Below, in pieces: positions 20,920-34,052 of a stretch of DNA of 64,000 nt; positions within the stretch are counted from its first letter, which is position 1, and every line of letters starts with the position of its first letter. Made by a program: the position numbers and the translations under genes. Origin of the DNA: Eriocheir sinensis (Eukaryota > Arthropoda > Malacostraca > Decapoda > Varunidae); the NCBI RefSeq assembly GCF_024679095.1, contig NW_026112165.1, positions 672,001-736,000 on the forward strand. The letters run 5' to 3'. Under the pieces are notes generated by a model. It did not search any database. It saw nothing but the letters and a program-made list of their open reading frames with translations, and was not told the DNA's origin.

Positions 20920-21620
20920 GTTGTATTGTCTTTTTCTTTTTAGCTACTAGATATGCGCTTTTAATATAATGGAGCTCATACGCCTGTAGCAGACCCTCAG
21001 CTGTGAACGCTTTGGCCCAAACGGAACAGTGTGTGATATAGAACAGTGGTCAGTAAAGGAGGTGCTGGCAAGTTAAGCGTACGTTGCCTTTCTTTCATTA
21101 TAGTTCACCAAGGAAAGTTGTATTGGGCTATCTAGCTCCCAACCATACACCTGCACCAGACACTCAGCTGTGAATGTTCTGCCCAGAAAGAACAGTGTGT
21201 GATATAGAACAGTGGTCAGTAAAGGAGGTGCTGGCAAGTTAAGAGCACGGTGTCTTCTCTTACCTTTCTTTCATTTATAGGTCACCATGGAAAGTTGTAT
21301 TGGGCTATCTAGCTCCCAACCATACACCTGCACCAGACACTCAGCTGTGAGTGCTCTGCCCAGAAAGAACAGTGTGTGATATAGAATAGTGGTCGGTAAA
21401 GGAGGTGCTGGCAAGTTGAGAGCACGGTGTCATCTCTGAATTGCCTTTCTTGTATAAGTTACCAAGGAAAATTGTATTGGGTTTTCTGGTTGATGGATAG
21501 ACGATTGTACCCGACGCTCAGCTGTAAATGCACTGCCCAGACGGAACAGTGTGTGATATAGAACAGTGGTCAGTAGATGAGGTGCTGGCAAGTTGTGGGC
21601 AGCGTCACTAACTTGGTATT
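20920..21620. repeat. 177-bp tandem repeat, four units
   Basis: GTGTGATATAGAACAGTGGT-type cores start at 21031, 21197, 21374 and 21551 (spacing 166, 177, 177). Each unit has GGAAAGTTGTATTG, CACTCAGCTGTGA and GGAGGTGCTGGCAAGTT. The middle two are the most alike; the outer two are diverged or partial, as expected at array edges. Confidence 0.9.
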
Positions 21621-21775
21621 GATGGAAAACATTACTCGTGGCGACACAAACACCTCGACGCTCCACCACACGCCTCATGCGTTTATTTTTATGTCCTTTG
21701 TTGTGGGAAGAATCTTTTATCTCCGTCCCTCAAGTTCACAATGAAAGAAAAGTTGTTAGAAAAAGATGTCTATTG

Positions 21776-21779
<4 letters not shown>
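21621..21779. other. Short spacer
   Basis: No feature seen between the 177-bp repeats and the GA tract. Confidence 0.4.

Positions 21780-21863
<84 letters not shown>
21780..21863. repeat. (GA)n microsatellite
   Basis: 42 GA units. Confidence 0.97.
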
Positions 21864-21866
<3 letters not shown>

Positions 21867-22174
21867 ACTCGTTTGTTACCATAATTCATAGTACCGCTAT
21901 ATAAACAGAGGTCTACCACATGAGGGTCGTTCAGTGACACGCGGCGCACTGGCGCTAGCCTGTCTGGGTCACGGCGTCACCGACCCGCCAGCCAGCACAG
22001 GTGATGGCCGTCCACGATGGGAACCTTTTACCTGTGTTTCCGGCCCCGTAATGGTTCCATGAAATCGAGCACTTAAAGTATTTACCGGGTCGTGAAGGCA
22101 TGGTTTTGGAGCGTAATATCGGGAAACGATTTTACCCGGAGGCAATGAACTTTGTAGCGAATATCAAGCAGCTT

Positions 22175-22475
22175 TTTTGCCACGAAAGTAACGGGTAATG
22201 TTTAGCGAGGCAAGTGTTTGTTTTGAAATGTAAATAAATGTAGGTTTGTGGCAAATGCAGGAAGTGGAGACAAGTTAATGCTGTTTGGTGTGTATAGGAG
22301 TATTTATTTATATACTTATTTATTTATTTTGCCACGTGAGCAACGGATGATCTTCAGCGATGCAATGTTTATTTCTAAGTGTAAATAAATGCGGGTTTCT
22401 GACAAATTTAGGGAGTGGAGACAAGTTAAGGCTGTTTGGTGTGTGTGTATTTATTTATTTGTTTATTTATTCTTT
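22175..22475. repeat. Direct duplication, about 150-160 bp, two units
   Basis: Unit 1 holds TTGCCACGAAAGTAACGG and GTAAATAAATGTAGGTTTG, with GTGGAGACAAGTTAATGCTG. Unit 2 (from about 22328) holds TTGCCACGTGAGCAACGG, GTAAATAAATGCGGGTTTC and GTGGAGACAAGTTAAGGCTG. TATTTATTTATT runs end both units. Confidence 0.8.
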
Positions 22476-23110
22476 TATAGGGCGTGCTGTTCTATTTCAA
22501 ATGGTAAGGTTTGGGCTCCTTGCGACAGTATCATGATCAGGAACATTGATACCCGTGTTCTTAAACGCCCCGCGCCTCGGTTCGCCTGTTTGAAAAGACT
22601 CTCGTAAAAGTTCCGGGCGTTTTCATGGAATGTTTTATGTTCATAGTGATAGTTTGACACGACTTTCGCGTCTTGAATGAGAAAATCACCCACGACAACC
22701 CGGTTAGTCTTCTCTGTGGCCTTGAAGAATAGTCGTAATGGGAGCACGGTACGTTTAGGAATATGAACCTCAGTCTGTCTTTTTATATAACACAGACACG
22801 GAACTTGATAATAAAACACATGCTAACCGGCTTGAATACACGGGACTACCATTGCGAAAGACGTCTTGGGTCGGTAAGTGGCTTGATTGTGGAGTTCCTG
22901 AGCGTGAAATTCAGTTTGTGAGAAGTGAAACATTCGAGTCGGGTCACTGCGAGGCAAGGCGGGTGGGAGGCGGGTAAGCAGTGTGGCAGCGCTTCGCTTT
23001 GCATGGCCTCGCCCCCGCCACGCCAGGCATATCAGGGCGGGCTGCATATACCCAGTCTCTTTACGGGTTTGTGGTCCCTGAGTGAAGACGCTCGGCTGTA
23101 GCTTCGAAAC
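22476..23110. other. Unassigned sequence, possible decayed repeat
   Basis: GATACCCGTGTTCTTAAACG at about 22549 resembles a MITE-1-type terminus, but no matching opposite end was found. Open frames on the minus strand have no recognisable domain. Confidence 0.35.
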
Positions 23111-23113
23111 TAT

Positions 23114-23541
23114 CCACGGGGCATTCTGGAAAATACCCTCATTGTAATTCCTTCTCAAAGTTACCCTAAATGACTACTTCTAAACCTAACCAAACCTTTC
23201 CTGGCCTAACCTAACCTAAACTGAGCTTGCCTAACCTAACCTGATATAACATAAACCTGAGCTAATCTAACCTGAGCTAATCTAACCTAACCTAAGCTAA
23301 CCTAACGTAACCTAACCAAACGAGCTAACCGAACGTAACTTAACCTAACGTAACCTTCCCTGTTCAAGAGTGGGCACCCCATATCATTAGGTATATAGGA
23401 AATACCTTAACCACTGGGTGCTCTGGAAAATACTCTCATTTTAGTTCCCACTCAAAATTTCCTCATATGACTACAACGAAACCTAACATAAGCCATCCTA
23501 ACCTAGCCTAACGCAACCTGCCCTGTTCAAGAGTGGGCGCC
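23114..23541. repeat. Duplicated unit with interstitial CCTAA (telomere-like) tracts
   Basis: Two copies of a unit start ...CTGGAAAATAC(C/T)CTCATT (23126 and 23422) and end CCTGTTCAAGAGTGGGC (about 23359 and 23522). Between the blocks lies degenerate (CCTAA)n: about 170 bases in the first unit (23180-23350), about 35 in the second. CCTAA/TTAGG is the usual arthropod telomere repeat (family knowledge). Confidence 0.8.
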
Positions 23542-23699
23542 ACATACCAGTAGAGATTTCCCTGGGAATATGCGGGCTGACTGGCCGAGGGTCGACACTC
23601 AGATGAACGGTAATTTGATCCGGGACTCACAAGTGTTGCTCGTTGCTGGCCTGAATGGGACGAGGCTCTGGACATGATGGCTTGGTGCTGTGAGGGAGG

Positions 23700-23940
23700 G
23701 CCACTACGGAAGCCAAAGTAGAGGGGGGAGGAGGGAACCTGTCCTTCGTAATGGTTACTCTTTATGTTTAGTGAGCGTATCAGTGTTCGGTGGGGCAGTA
23801 CACGGCTCAGCACTGCATGAGGCTGTACAAGGGAGGGGGACAGCCTGACAATATCCTTCATAATGATAACTCTTCTTCTTAGTGAGATCTTCAGTGTTCT
23901 GTGAGGCAGTACAAGAGTTAGTTCTCTGTTAGGCAATATA
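23700..23940. repeat. Imperfect duplication, about 115-bp period
   Basis: CCTTCGTAATGGTTACTC / CCTTCATAATGATAACTC, TTAGTGAG.., CAGTGTTC(G/T)GTG(G/A)GGCAGTAC recur about 115 bases apart. Confidence 0.6.
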
Positions 23941-24020
23941 TTAGGAGCAGCGTTTAGCGGGCTTTTTTTCTCCACTTGTTTTATGCCCTTGAGCTGCTTC
24001 CTTTCCTGTAAAAAAATGTA
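23941..24020 (+). mobile_element. Solo 3' UTR relic of the BS-like LINE
   Basis: TTAGGAGCAGCGTTTAGCGG, a T run, TGCCCTTGAGCTGCTTCC and an A run match the 3' UTR at 32470-32560. Only about 80 bases remain. Confidence 0.7.
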
Positions 24021-24366
24021 CAAGGTTTAGTTCTCTACTAGGCAGTGCAAGTAGTGCTCTATGAGGCAGTACGAGTTGTGATGTAGACTCAGCTCTCACA
24101 CGTACTAACTTCTCTTCTCCGTTGGATCGGTAATGATGTAAAATATATCTCGTCGCCCCGCCGCAGCAAGTTTTGACGTCTCGCCGAGGCCGCCCGCTGC
24201 CGATCATTGTTTATTTCTTTTGGAGTTGGAGTGATCCATCAATTCTTAGTAACACAACGAAGCTTTCTGTCTTTACTATTGTTTTTACAGCAATGGGAGA
24301 AGCTCAAGAGCAACAAAAACGGAAAACAAAAAGCCCGCTAAGCAATGTTCCAGCAACAAGAGTACT

Positions 24367-24573
24367 GAGCCCGTATTATCAGACGCTTCCGCCTCTCACA
24401 TCAACAAGCTTCAAAGGCCAAAAAAGTGATCAATCGCGTTCTAGTAAGTGTGTTCTTAGGATCACGGTACGGAAGAAGGGTCAGAAAACTACCCATGGAA
24501 AGGCCCACAACTCCCACGAAAGCCTTGTCAAATGTGTGTGCCTCAGCGCCGAAATGTTTAAGAATATGACCCC
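24367..24573 (-). mobile_element. MITE-1 copy nested in a LINE 3' UTR
   Basis: GAGCCCGTATTATCAGACGC on the left, TTTAAGAATATGACCCC on the right, with the standard MITE-1 body (CACATCAACAAGCTTCAAAG, TGATCAATCGCGTTCTAGTA). Confidence 0.8.
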
Positions 24574-24630
24574 AGAACGAGTGGCCAGAAGAGAGGTCAC
24601 TGCATGTTAGTTGGAGAGGTGTCTTGATAC

Positions 24631-24824
24631 CACCGTTGCCATATTATCGTACTCAGAGCATAGTATTTACCTGTCTCTGACGCCTAACTATTGCCAAGAA
24701 ACCTCAGGATCTAACTCTTTTAACGATAACTATAAATGCGTTTCGTTACTGGAGCCCAGAAGACAGTTTTGGGGTAGGAAGTCGGGAAATATAAACGGCT
24801 GAGTACGATAATCTGGCAACGTTG
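24631..24824 (+). mobile_element. MITE-2 copy with 8-bp TSD CTTGATAC
   Basis: Ends: CACCGTTGCCATATTATCGT and, in reverse complement, CAACGTTGCCAGATTATCGT, both continuing ACTCAG (26-bp TIRs, two mismatches). CTTGATAC stands on both sides (24623-24630 and 24825-24832). The length is 194 bp with no coding capacity. An 8-bp duplication is typical of hAT and P superfamilies (family knowledge). Confidence 0.9.
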
Positions 24825-25093
24825 CTTGATACTCCCTTCACGTTCAAGTTCAAGTCCAATGCAGGAGAAAATACAGACAGAGGGAGGCTATTCCAGAATT
24901 TACTAGCGAAAAGGATGAAAGACTTGAGATGCTGCATGGTGAACTGTTGCATAAGGGATTCGGGCGGCATGGAGGTGAGCTAGAGTAGAAAGTCGTGAGT
25001 GTCGGCAGCTGCCTCTCACCGCGTCGTGCCTGTCAGTCGTGAGGTGCTTGGTTGGGGCAGGTCGTAGCCTCGGCCAAACGTGACAGTGTATGT

Positions 25094-25098
<5 letters not shown>

Positions 25099-25144
<46 letters not shown>
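25099..25144. repeat. (GA)n microsatellite
   Basis: About 23 GA units. Confidence 0.95.
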
Positions 25145-25147
<3 letters not shown>

Positions 25148-25383
25148 GTGTGTGTGCGTGCGTGCTTGTAGATATTTATTTCCCCGCTATTCCGATAATT
25201 TTTGCCTCACGAAATTATGGACGTCCGCGGCGGGGCTTAAAATTTACTGGCGACTTACAATGGGCGGGACACTGGATGGGTAATACTCCTCTCTGTATCA
25301 GGACCGGCGGCTGAGGGCGTGCTTGTGCGCCTTCTGTTGTGGAGTGGTGGAAGAATTGTATTTTTTTCGATCCATATTTTTTT
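25145..25383. other. Unassigned sequence
   Basis: No supported gene or repeat. Confidence 0.4.
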
Positions 25384-25477
25384 TCTCTCTCCACCCATCA
25401 GAGACTCAAGGGCTAATGCGACGGAGATGAGCACCGAGGCCACGCGCAGCAATGTGATCATATGCCCCTGACCTTAC
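25384..25477 (+). mobile_element. SINE-2 fragment (3' part)
   Basis: GCGACGGAGATGAGCACCGA and CCACGCGCAGC match the minus-strand SINE-2 at 6185-6280, ending at the same CCTTACC. Confidence 0.65.
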
Positions 25478-25529
25478 CGTACTTTTTTTTTCTCTTTTGT
25501 CCACTCGTCTATATTCTCTGTTATGGGGC

Positions 25530-25585
25530 AGTGATAAGCTTTTTTTTTTTTTTGCTTGAGCTGCTTCCTTTACTGAAAAAAATCT
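25530..25585 (+). mobile_element. BS-like LINE 3' UTR relic
   Basis: GGGGCAGTGATAAGC, a T run, TTGAGCTGCTTCCTTTACTG and A run, resembling the end of the BS-like LINEs. Confidence 0.5.
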
Positions 25586-26111
25586 ATGTATACTTATTTA
25601 TTTTTGGCGGTTTTGAACATATATATTGACCTTCTTTACTGAGTGTAGGAAGAACTTAACATTTTTCTATCTGTATACATCATTTCCTCTCTCTATCTAT
25701 CTATCCATCTCTTTGTCTGTCTCTATATATCGCTATTTTTCTCTCCCTCCACACATTAGCTTCATATACTTAACGTGGCGGAACATTAAGTGGTGCAAAG
25801 TTCCACAGAGGAAATCTTCAGTCACTTCTTCGGCGTCTTTTTATTTCCTTCCATTCTTGCATTCATCGCTACGGAAAACTCGAGGCCAGCGAGTGATCTT
25901 CAAAGCTCAGTTCGCGCCCCATCCAAGCAGCACCGGGTCCCAATAGCCTAGTATCCCTTGTGTCGCCTCTTCCTCACGAGCAAAGTAAATACCAGTCCGC
26001 GGGATGCACACAACTCTTCGTGCTGTGAGGAGGCTCGGGAATGGGTCGCGAGGGTGTTGCTTTCAGGAGAACCAGGAGGCGGTGGGGAGAGTTTGGAGGA
26101 CACAGAACTTT
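25586..26111. other. Unassigned sequence
   Basis: T- and CT-rich low complexity at 25660-25760; no supported gene. Confidence 0.45.
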
Positions 26112-26288
26112 GGGTTGATATTCTCAGACGCTTCCGCCTCTCACCTCTCACATCAACTATTTCCCAGGGCCGAAAAGGAGGTCAATCGGGTTCTAATGAG
26201 CGTTCTTTTAGGTTCATGGTACAGAAGAAGAGTCACACTACCACTACGGCCATAAAACTACCCGTAGAAATGACCCGAACACCTACGA
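26112..26288 (-). mobile_element. MITE-1 copy, truncated at one end
   Basis: GGGTTGATATTCTCAGACGC end present with CACATCAACTATTTCC and ATAAAACTACCCGTAGAAAT. The sequence departs after GAACACCTACGATG, so the TTCTTAAAC-type end is missing. Confidence 0.75.
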
Positions 26289-26627
26289 TGTAACGGTGTA
26301 CCGGGGGGCGTTTAAAGGCGTTGATTAAGACTCAGCTTCCTTTAGGCGAATATATTCTTAAGCCTATATGTACAGGAGTGTCTGATCGAGAGAGACTGCA
26401 GGTGTGTGTCAGTCGGACTCTCGTGAAGGAGTGACGAGTTACAGATTGGAAAATAATGAAATTACAATTGGTCACGTATGTCAAGGTGACCTCTAAGCTT
26501 GATGAAATGCTTTGTATACAAGCTGAGACGGTAAACACTGACGGACGACATTCCTATAAGGTGGCGTGATCTATCTGTCGTGGTTTTTTTCCATTGACAA
26601 TTGTATGCCTAATTCGTGGTGATATTA
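26289..26627. other. Unassigned sequence
   Basis: No supported gene or repeat family recognised. Confidence 0.4.
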
Positions 26628-26649
26628 AATAATAATAATAATAATAATA
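26628..26649. repeat. (AAT)n microsatellite
   Basis: About 7 AAT units. Confidence 0.9.
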
Positions 26650-26664
26650 CATTGATATCCTACT

Positions 26665-26728
26665 ATAACAACGAAAGCCATGTCAACTATGTGTACTTGG
26701 GCGCCTAAAGGTTTGGGAATATGGGCCC
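26665..26728 (-). mobile_element. MITE-1 end fragment
   Basis: ACGAAAGCCATGTCAACTAT, TTGGGCGCCTAAAGG and GGGAATATGGGCCC form the terminal third of MITE-1 only. Confidence 0.65.
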
Positions 26729-26809
26729 TGGGTCGCTCGCTTTGAAGGTCGCTGTCTCAGAGGATGCGGCACTGACCGAGGAGGCGCCGAAGAAGTGATT
26801 GACGATTTC

Positions 26810-27690
26810 ATTTAATGGTACCACTGAATGTCCCCCTGCGTCAAATATATGAAGATGATGTTCGGAGAGAGAAAAGGATAAAGAAAGAGAGAAAAGAAGT
26901 GAAGTTCATCCTGCACTAGAAAAAAAGGGGAGATATATATGAAACTAATCTGAGGAGAGAGAAAAAAAATGAAAGATATAAACAAAATGGTGAAGTTCAT
27001 CCCACATTAAAAGAAAAGGTGAAAAATAGATTATAAACCACCGTAGCAGAGAGACATTCGTTTCCGAATTTTCTGCCCATTGTTAAGTCTGGTGGGTAGA
27101 GAGAGAAAAAAATATAGATAGAAAAAGAGAAGCTCGTCCTGCACACTATAAGAAAAAGTGAAAAATAAATAGACGTTCCCTTTCGAGTCTTCTGCCTGTC
27201 GTAAAGTCTCAAAGTCTCTCGTTCAGTCATCCACAGTCACAGCCGCCTCAGGCCAGCCACCCATCCTGCACTCTATATAACAAAGGTGAAAAAAAATTTC
27301 TAAGTCACCGTAGGAAGTAAACACATTCCCTTTCTAGTTTTCTGCCAATTCTGAAGTTTTTTTTTCTTCAGTCAGCCACTCCATCAGTCATCCAACCTGA
27401 ACCAGTCTTGCATTTTATAAACCAAAGTGAAAAAAAAGGTTCTAAGTCACCGTAGGAAGTAAAGACACATTCCCTTTCTAGTTATCCGCCAATGCTGATT
27501 TTTTTTCCTTCAGTCAGCCACTCCATCAGCCATCCAACCAGAACCAGTCGTACATTCTTTAAAACAAAGGTGAAAAAAAAAGTTCTAAGTCACCGTAGGA
27601 AATTCATACACATTCCCTTTCTAGTTTTCCGCAAATTCTAAAGTTTTGCCTTCCGTCAGACTCCACCACCAGCACCATGCAGCCAGCCAG
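26810..27690. repeat. Tandem repeat, about 142-bp period, about five or six units
   Basis: TAAGTCACCGTAGGA occurs at 27301, 27443 and 27586 (142 and 143 apart), each followed by ACACATTCCCTTTCTAGTT and CAGTCAGCCACTCC. More diverged units precede them with AAGTTCATCCTGCA and ACCACCGTAGCAG back to about 26810. Confidence 0.82.
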
Positions 27691-28078
27691 AACCAGTCAC
27701 CCACCGCTGATCTTCACCGCCACACTCATCGATTTCTTTCCTTCCTACCTGCTACTACCTCCATTACCTCCACCACCACAGCCGCCTCCACCGCTACTAC
27801 TGCCTCCCCGCCAGCCACTTTCCGTTTTTCTTGCCCCGAGGCTTTGGTCATCACTCACTGCTGCACAACTCCGCGCACTCTTCGCCAAAGTCTTTCTTTG
27901 CGGACCACTTTTCTTTTCCCCGCGCGGCCCTTTCTCCCGAATCTTAATGCGCCTCGTGACCACTCCAGCGGCTCATCCTTAAACGACCTACGTGTGGCCG
28001 GGTGTAAGAGTAGTGTGTGCTATGTAGTTTCTGTGCTGTGTGTTAAGGTTAGCTTCTGAGTCTGTTCACGAGGTACAC
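27691..28078. other. CCA/CCT-rich sequence, no convincing gene
   Basis: A frame from ATG 27677 encodes proline- and leucine-rich low complexity (PPLPPPPQPPPP), and overlapping frames are also open. This looks like composition bias over the end of the tandem array. Confidence 0.45.
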
Positions 28079-28272
28079 GGTCATACTCTTAAACACTTCG
28101 GCGCCCAAGCACACATAACTGACAAGGCTTCGTAGGAGTGCTGGGCCTTTCCATGTATAGTTTTATGACCCTGGTGGTAGACTGACTTCTTCTATATCAT
28201 GAACCTAAAAAAACAGTCAATAAAACCCGATTGATCCCTTCTTTGTCCTTTGGAAATTGCTTTGAAGGAAAC
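28079..28272 (+). mobile_element. MITE-1 copy
   Basis: GGTCATACTCTTAAACACTT start, then CGGCGCCCAAGCACACATAA, TTTTATGACCCTGGTGGTAG and CTTTGGAAATTGC. The far end is diverged. Confidence 0.78.
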
Positions 28273-28299
28273 GGGTCATTTGCCGGGTGTATATTCGCA

Positions 28300-28632
28300 T
28301 GACAGTACGGTACATTCAGTGGGTATATAGTTTTGCATACGAGTATAGTACAGTCAACTTATATAGTTATGTAGGACAAAAATTCAACGGGTATAGTCTT
28401 AAATGACACCCGCTTCGCTTGGTATAGTTTTGCATACATTCATCTGGTATAGTTTTTCACGCCACACTGCTTTCATTGGGTATTGTTCTGCATGGCACTC
28501 TACATTCACCGGGTACAGTTTTGCATGGCACTAGATTCACCGGGTACAGTTTTGCATGGCTAAAGTCGACTGGTATTGGTTTGAATGACACTCCCTTCCC
28601 CAGGTATAGTTATTCACGCCACTCCCTTCCCC
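28300..28632. repeat. Minisatellite, about 30-40-bp units, about ten
   Basis: Repeated core (A)TTCACCGGGTATAGTTTTGC with ATGGCACT spacers, e.g. TTCACCGGGTACAGTTTTGC twice near 28505 and 28540. Units vary in length by indels. Confidence 0.75.
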
Positions 28633-28844
28633 CGCCATCACACACACCACAGTATAACAACCGTGATCCCGAGGTACTCAGGCGAATGTCAACAGAGCGG
28701 CCCCCTAACTGCCGGCGGCCACGCGTATCTCCGTTCCTTCAGCCAGACGAATGGAAGTGGATATGACCGGGCCAGGCCGCATTGTTTGTCCAGGGGTGTC
28801 GCCATCAGCGGGGGAGACGCGGCCGCTGTAAACGAGGCTTTGAG

Positions 28845-29052
28845 GGGAGGTTAGGTTAGGTGAGCTGAGGTTAGGTGAGGAGAGGGGAAGGGAATGGAGG
28901 GGAGGGTAGGTGAGTGAGTTGAGGTTATGTTATGTTAGGTTAGGTGAGGCGAGGTGAGGTTAGGTGAAATGAGGATTAGGTTAAGTTAGGTTAGGTAAGG
29001 AGAGGTGAAGTTAGGTTAGACTAGGTGAGGTGAGTTGAGGTGAGGTGAGGTG
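28845..29052. repeat. Degenerate GGTTAGG/GGTGAGG tract
   Basis: Many TTAGG pentamers mixed with GTGAGG variants: a decayed interstitial telomere-like stretch on the plus strand. Confidence 0.75.
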
Positions 29053-29097
29053 GGGAAGGAGTGTATTGTTATGAGAGCCGGTGAATGGGGGCGACTC

Positions 29098-32597
<3,500 letters not shown>

Positions 32598-32702
32598 AAC
32601 ACACACACACGCACACACACACACCCACACTCACCCACACACCCACACCCACACACACACCCATACACACACACACACACCCACACACACCCACACACAC
32701 AC
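32598..32702. repeat. Interrupted (AC)n with CCCACACA variants
   Basis: AC-rich repeat immediately 3' of the LINE tail. Confidence 0.9.
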
Positions 32703-32834
32703 ATTAATCACGTGAGGCAGGTCTTCGGTGTTACCTGATTCATTATTGCGTTGACAGGATTCGAACCCGGATCTACGGTTCATCATTTCGTTGTGTCTGG
32801 TTTTATTAGTCATTTATTTTCATTTTTCTTCATT

Positions 32835-33420
32835 TTTTGTTTGTTTCTGGCTTTAACCCATCCGCTGCGATTGGCACGGATTTGGCCTTCACTGGTAGCC
32901 TGGTAACATATAGTCCCTGGTCTTTCTCTGCCTCTGTGGTGGATAGTGAAGTGTTTCCCATGTGGTATTGGTGTGCTGGATATCCCTTCACTGGTAGCCT
33001 GGTTACATATACTCCCAGGTCTTTCTCTGCCTCTGTGGTGGATAGTGAAATGTTTCCCACGTGGTATTAGTGTGCTGGATATCCCTTCACTGGTATCCTG
33101 GTAACATATACTCTCAGGTCTTTCTCTGCCTCTGTGGTGGATAGTGAAGTGTTTCCCATGTGGTATTGGTGTGCTGGATATCCCTTCATTGGTATCCTGG
33201 CAACATATACTCACAGGTCTTTCTCTGCCTCTGTGGTGGATAGTGAAGTGTTTCCCATGTGGTATTGGTGTGCTGGATATCCTGTTCCAAGATGCATGGC
33301 TTTACATTTATCTTCATTGAATTGTAGCAGCCATTTTCTGTTCCATTTCTGTAGCTTGGTGAGGTCTTCTAGTAGGAAATTCACAGTCAAGGGGTTAATA
33401 TTGTACGCCAGTCATTTGGG
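32835..33420 (-). mobile_element. CR1-like RT fragment with 99-bp in-frame tandem amplification
   Basis: On the minus strand: WLLQFNEDKCKAMHLGTG, then YPAHQYHMGNTSLSTTEAEK-type units repeated, then VYVTRLPVKAKSVPIAADGL. CTTTCTCTGCCTCTGTGGTG (plus strand) starts at 32922, 33021, 33120 and 33219, exactly 99 bases apart. Each unit is 33 codons, so the frame is maintained, although single stops have appeared. In ordinary RTs this palm-to-thumb segment occurs once. Confidence 0.82.
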
Positions 33421-33514
33421 TTCATGTGGGTGGGTTGGGTTGATGCGAGAGGCGGAGGCGTCTGAGCACACCGACACACTGATCCACAAAAAGCTCCCTG
33501 CTACGTGCCGGCCG

Positions 33515-33705
33515 CAACGTTGCAAGATTATCGTACTCAGGCTTTTATATTTGCTGATTTCGAGCCAAAACTGTCTCCTCCACCCCAATAACTAGATTCA
33601 TTTGTAGTTATCATTGAAATGGTTAGTTGTTGGTGTTTTTTGCAATAGTCATGGGTCAGAAACTGGTAAATACGATGTTCTGAGTACGATAATCAGGCAA
33701 CGGTG
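33515..33705 (-). mobile_element. MITE-2 copy
   Basis: CAACGTTGCAAGATTATCGT and, at the far end, ACGATAATCAGGCAACGGTG are the MITE-2 TIRs. The reverse complement aligns with the 24631 copy throughout the interior (GTATTTACC, TGACTATTGC, ATAACTACAAATG, GACAGTTTTGG). No matching 8-bp duplication was found. Confidence 0.85.
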
Positions 33706-33763
33706 GTGTCAGGAGTGACAGCCTGAGACGCGTGGCTTTGAAACGCCTCTCGTCCCAGCCACC

Positions 33764-33982
33764 GACCCATTTTCTTAAACATTTCAGCGCCCAAGTACGC
33801 ACATTTAACAAGGCTTTAGTAGGAGTCTTGAGCATTTGCAGAGATAGTTTTATGACCCTGGTAGTAGTCTGACCATTGTTCCGTGCCACTATGGTGAAAA
33901 AGCACTCCTAAAAACCCGACTGATTTCCTTTCTGGCCTTTGGAAATAGTTGTGGGAGTCGGCAGCGTTTGGGAATACCGATC
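33764..33982 (+). mobile_element. MITE-1 copy
   Basis: GACCCATTTTCTTAAACATT start, CAGCGCCCAAGTACGCACAT, TAGTTTTATGACCCTGGTAG, CCCGACTGATTTCCTTTC and ...TTTGGGAATACCGATC end. Flanks CAGCCACC and CAGCCTTC may be a decayed duplication. Confidence 0.82.
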
Positions 33983-33987
33983 CAGCC

Positions 33988-34052
33988 TTCCTCGCCGTGC
34001 CTCGCTATGCCTCGCCGTGCCTCGCTGTGCCTCGCCGTGCCTCGCCGCTGCT
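33988..34052. repeat. 10-bp minisatellite (CTCGCCGTGC)n
   Basis: About six units alternating CTCGCCGTGC and CTCGCTGTGC/CTCGCTATGC. Confidence 0.85.

Larger units (their letters stand above)
24290..24970 (-). mobile_element. 3' end of a BS-like LINE carrying two nested MITEs
   Basis: On the minus strand, 24960-24830 encode a decayed RT C-terminus (SKFWNSLPLSVFSPALDLN). The MITE-2 at 24631-24824 follows. Past it the reading resumes as ...GVSRHLSN-stop and TGACCTCTCTTCTGGCCAC, the same order as at 8905-8945. The MITE-1 at 24367-24573 intervenes, then GCTTAGCGGGCTTTTTG and TTGAGCTTCTCC (24342-24295) complete the 3' UTR. So one LINE tail has been hit twice. Confidence 0.75.

Noticed and set aside
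22475..22819. Minus-strand frame of 114 codons
   Set aside because: No domain recognised and a MITE-like terminus (CCCGTGTTCTTAAACG) lies within it; not supportable as a gene.
27646..28059. Proline-rich protein with ATG at 27677
   Set aside because: Low-complexity CCA/CCT repetition on the edge of a tandem array, with overlapping open frames on both strands; no recognisable signal peptide or domain I can defend.
33134..33595. Plus-strand repeat protein with VDSEVFPMWYWCAGYP units
   Set aside because: It is the antisense of the in-frame amplified RT segment; the minus strand matches a known protein family and the plus strand does not.
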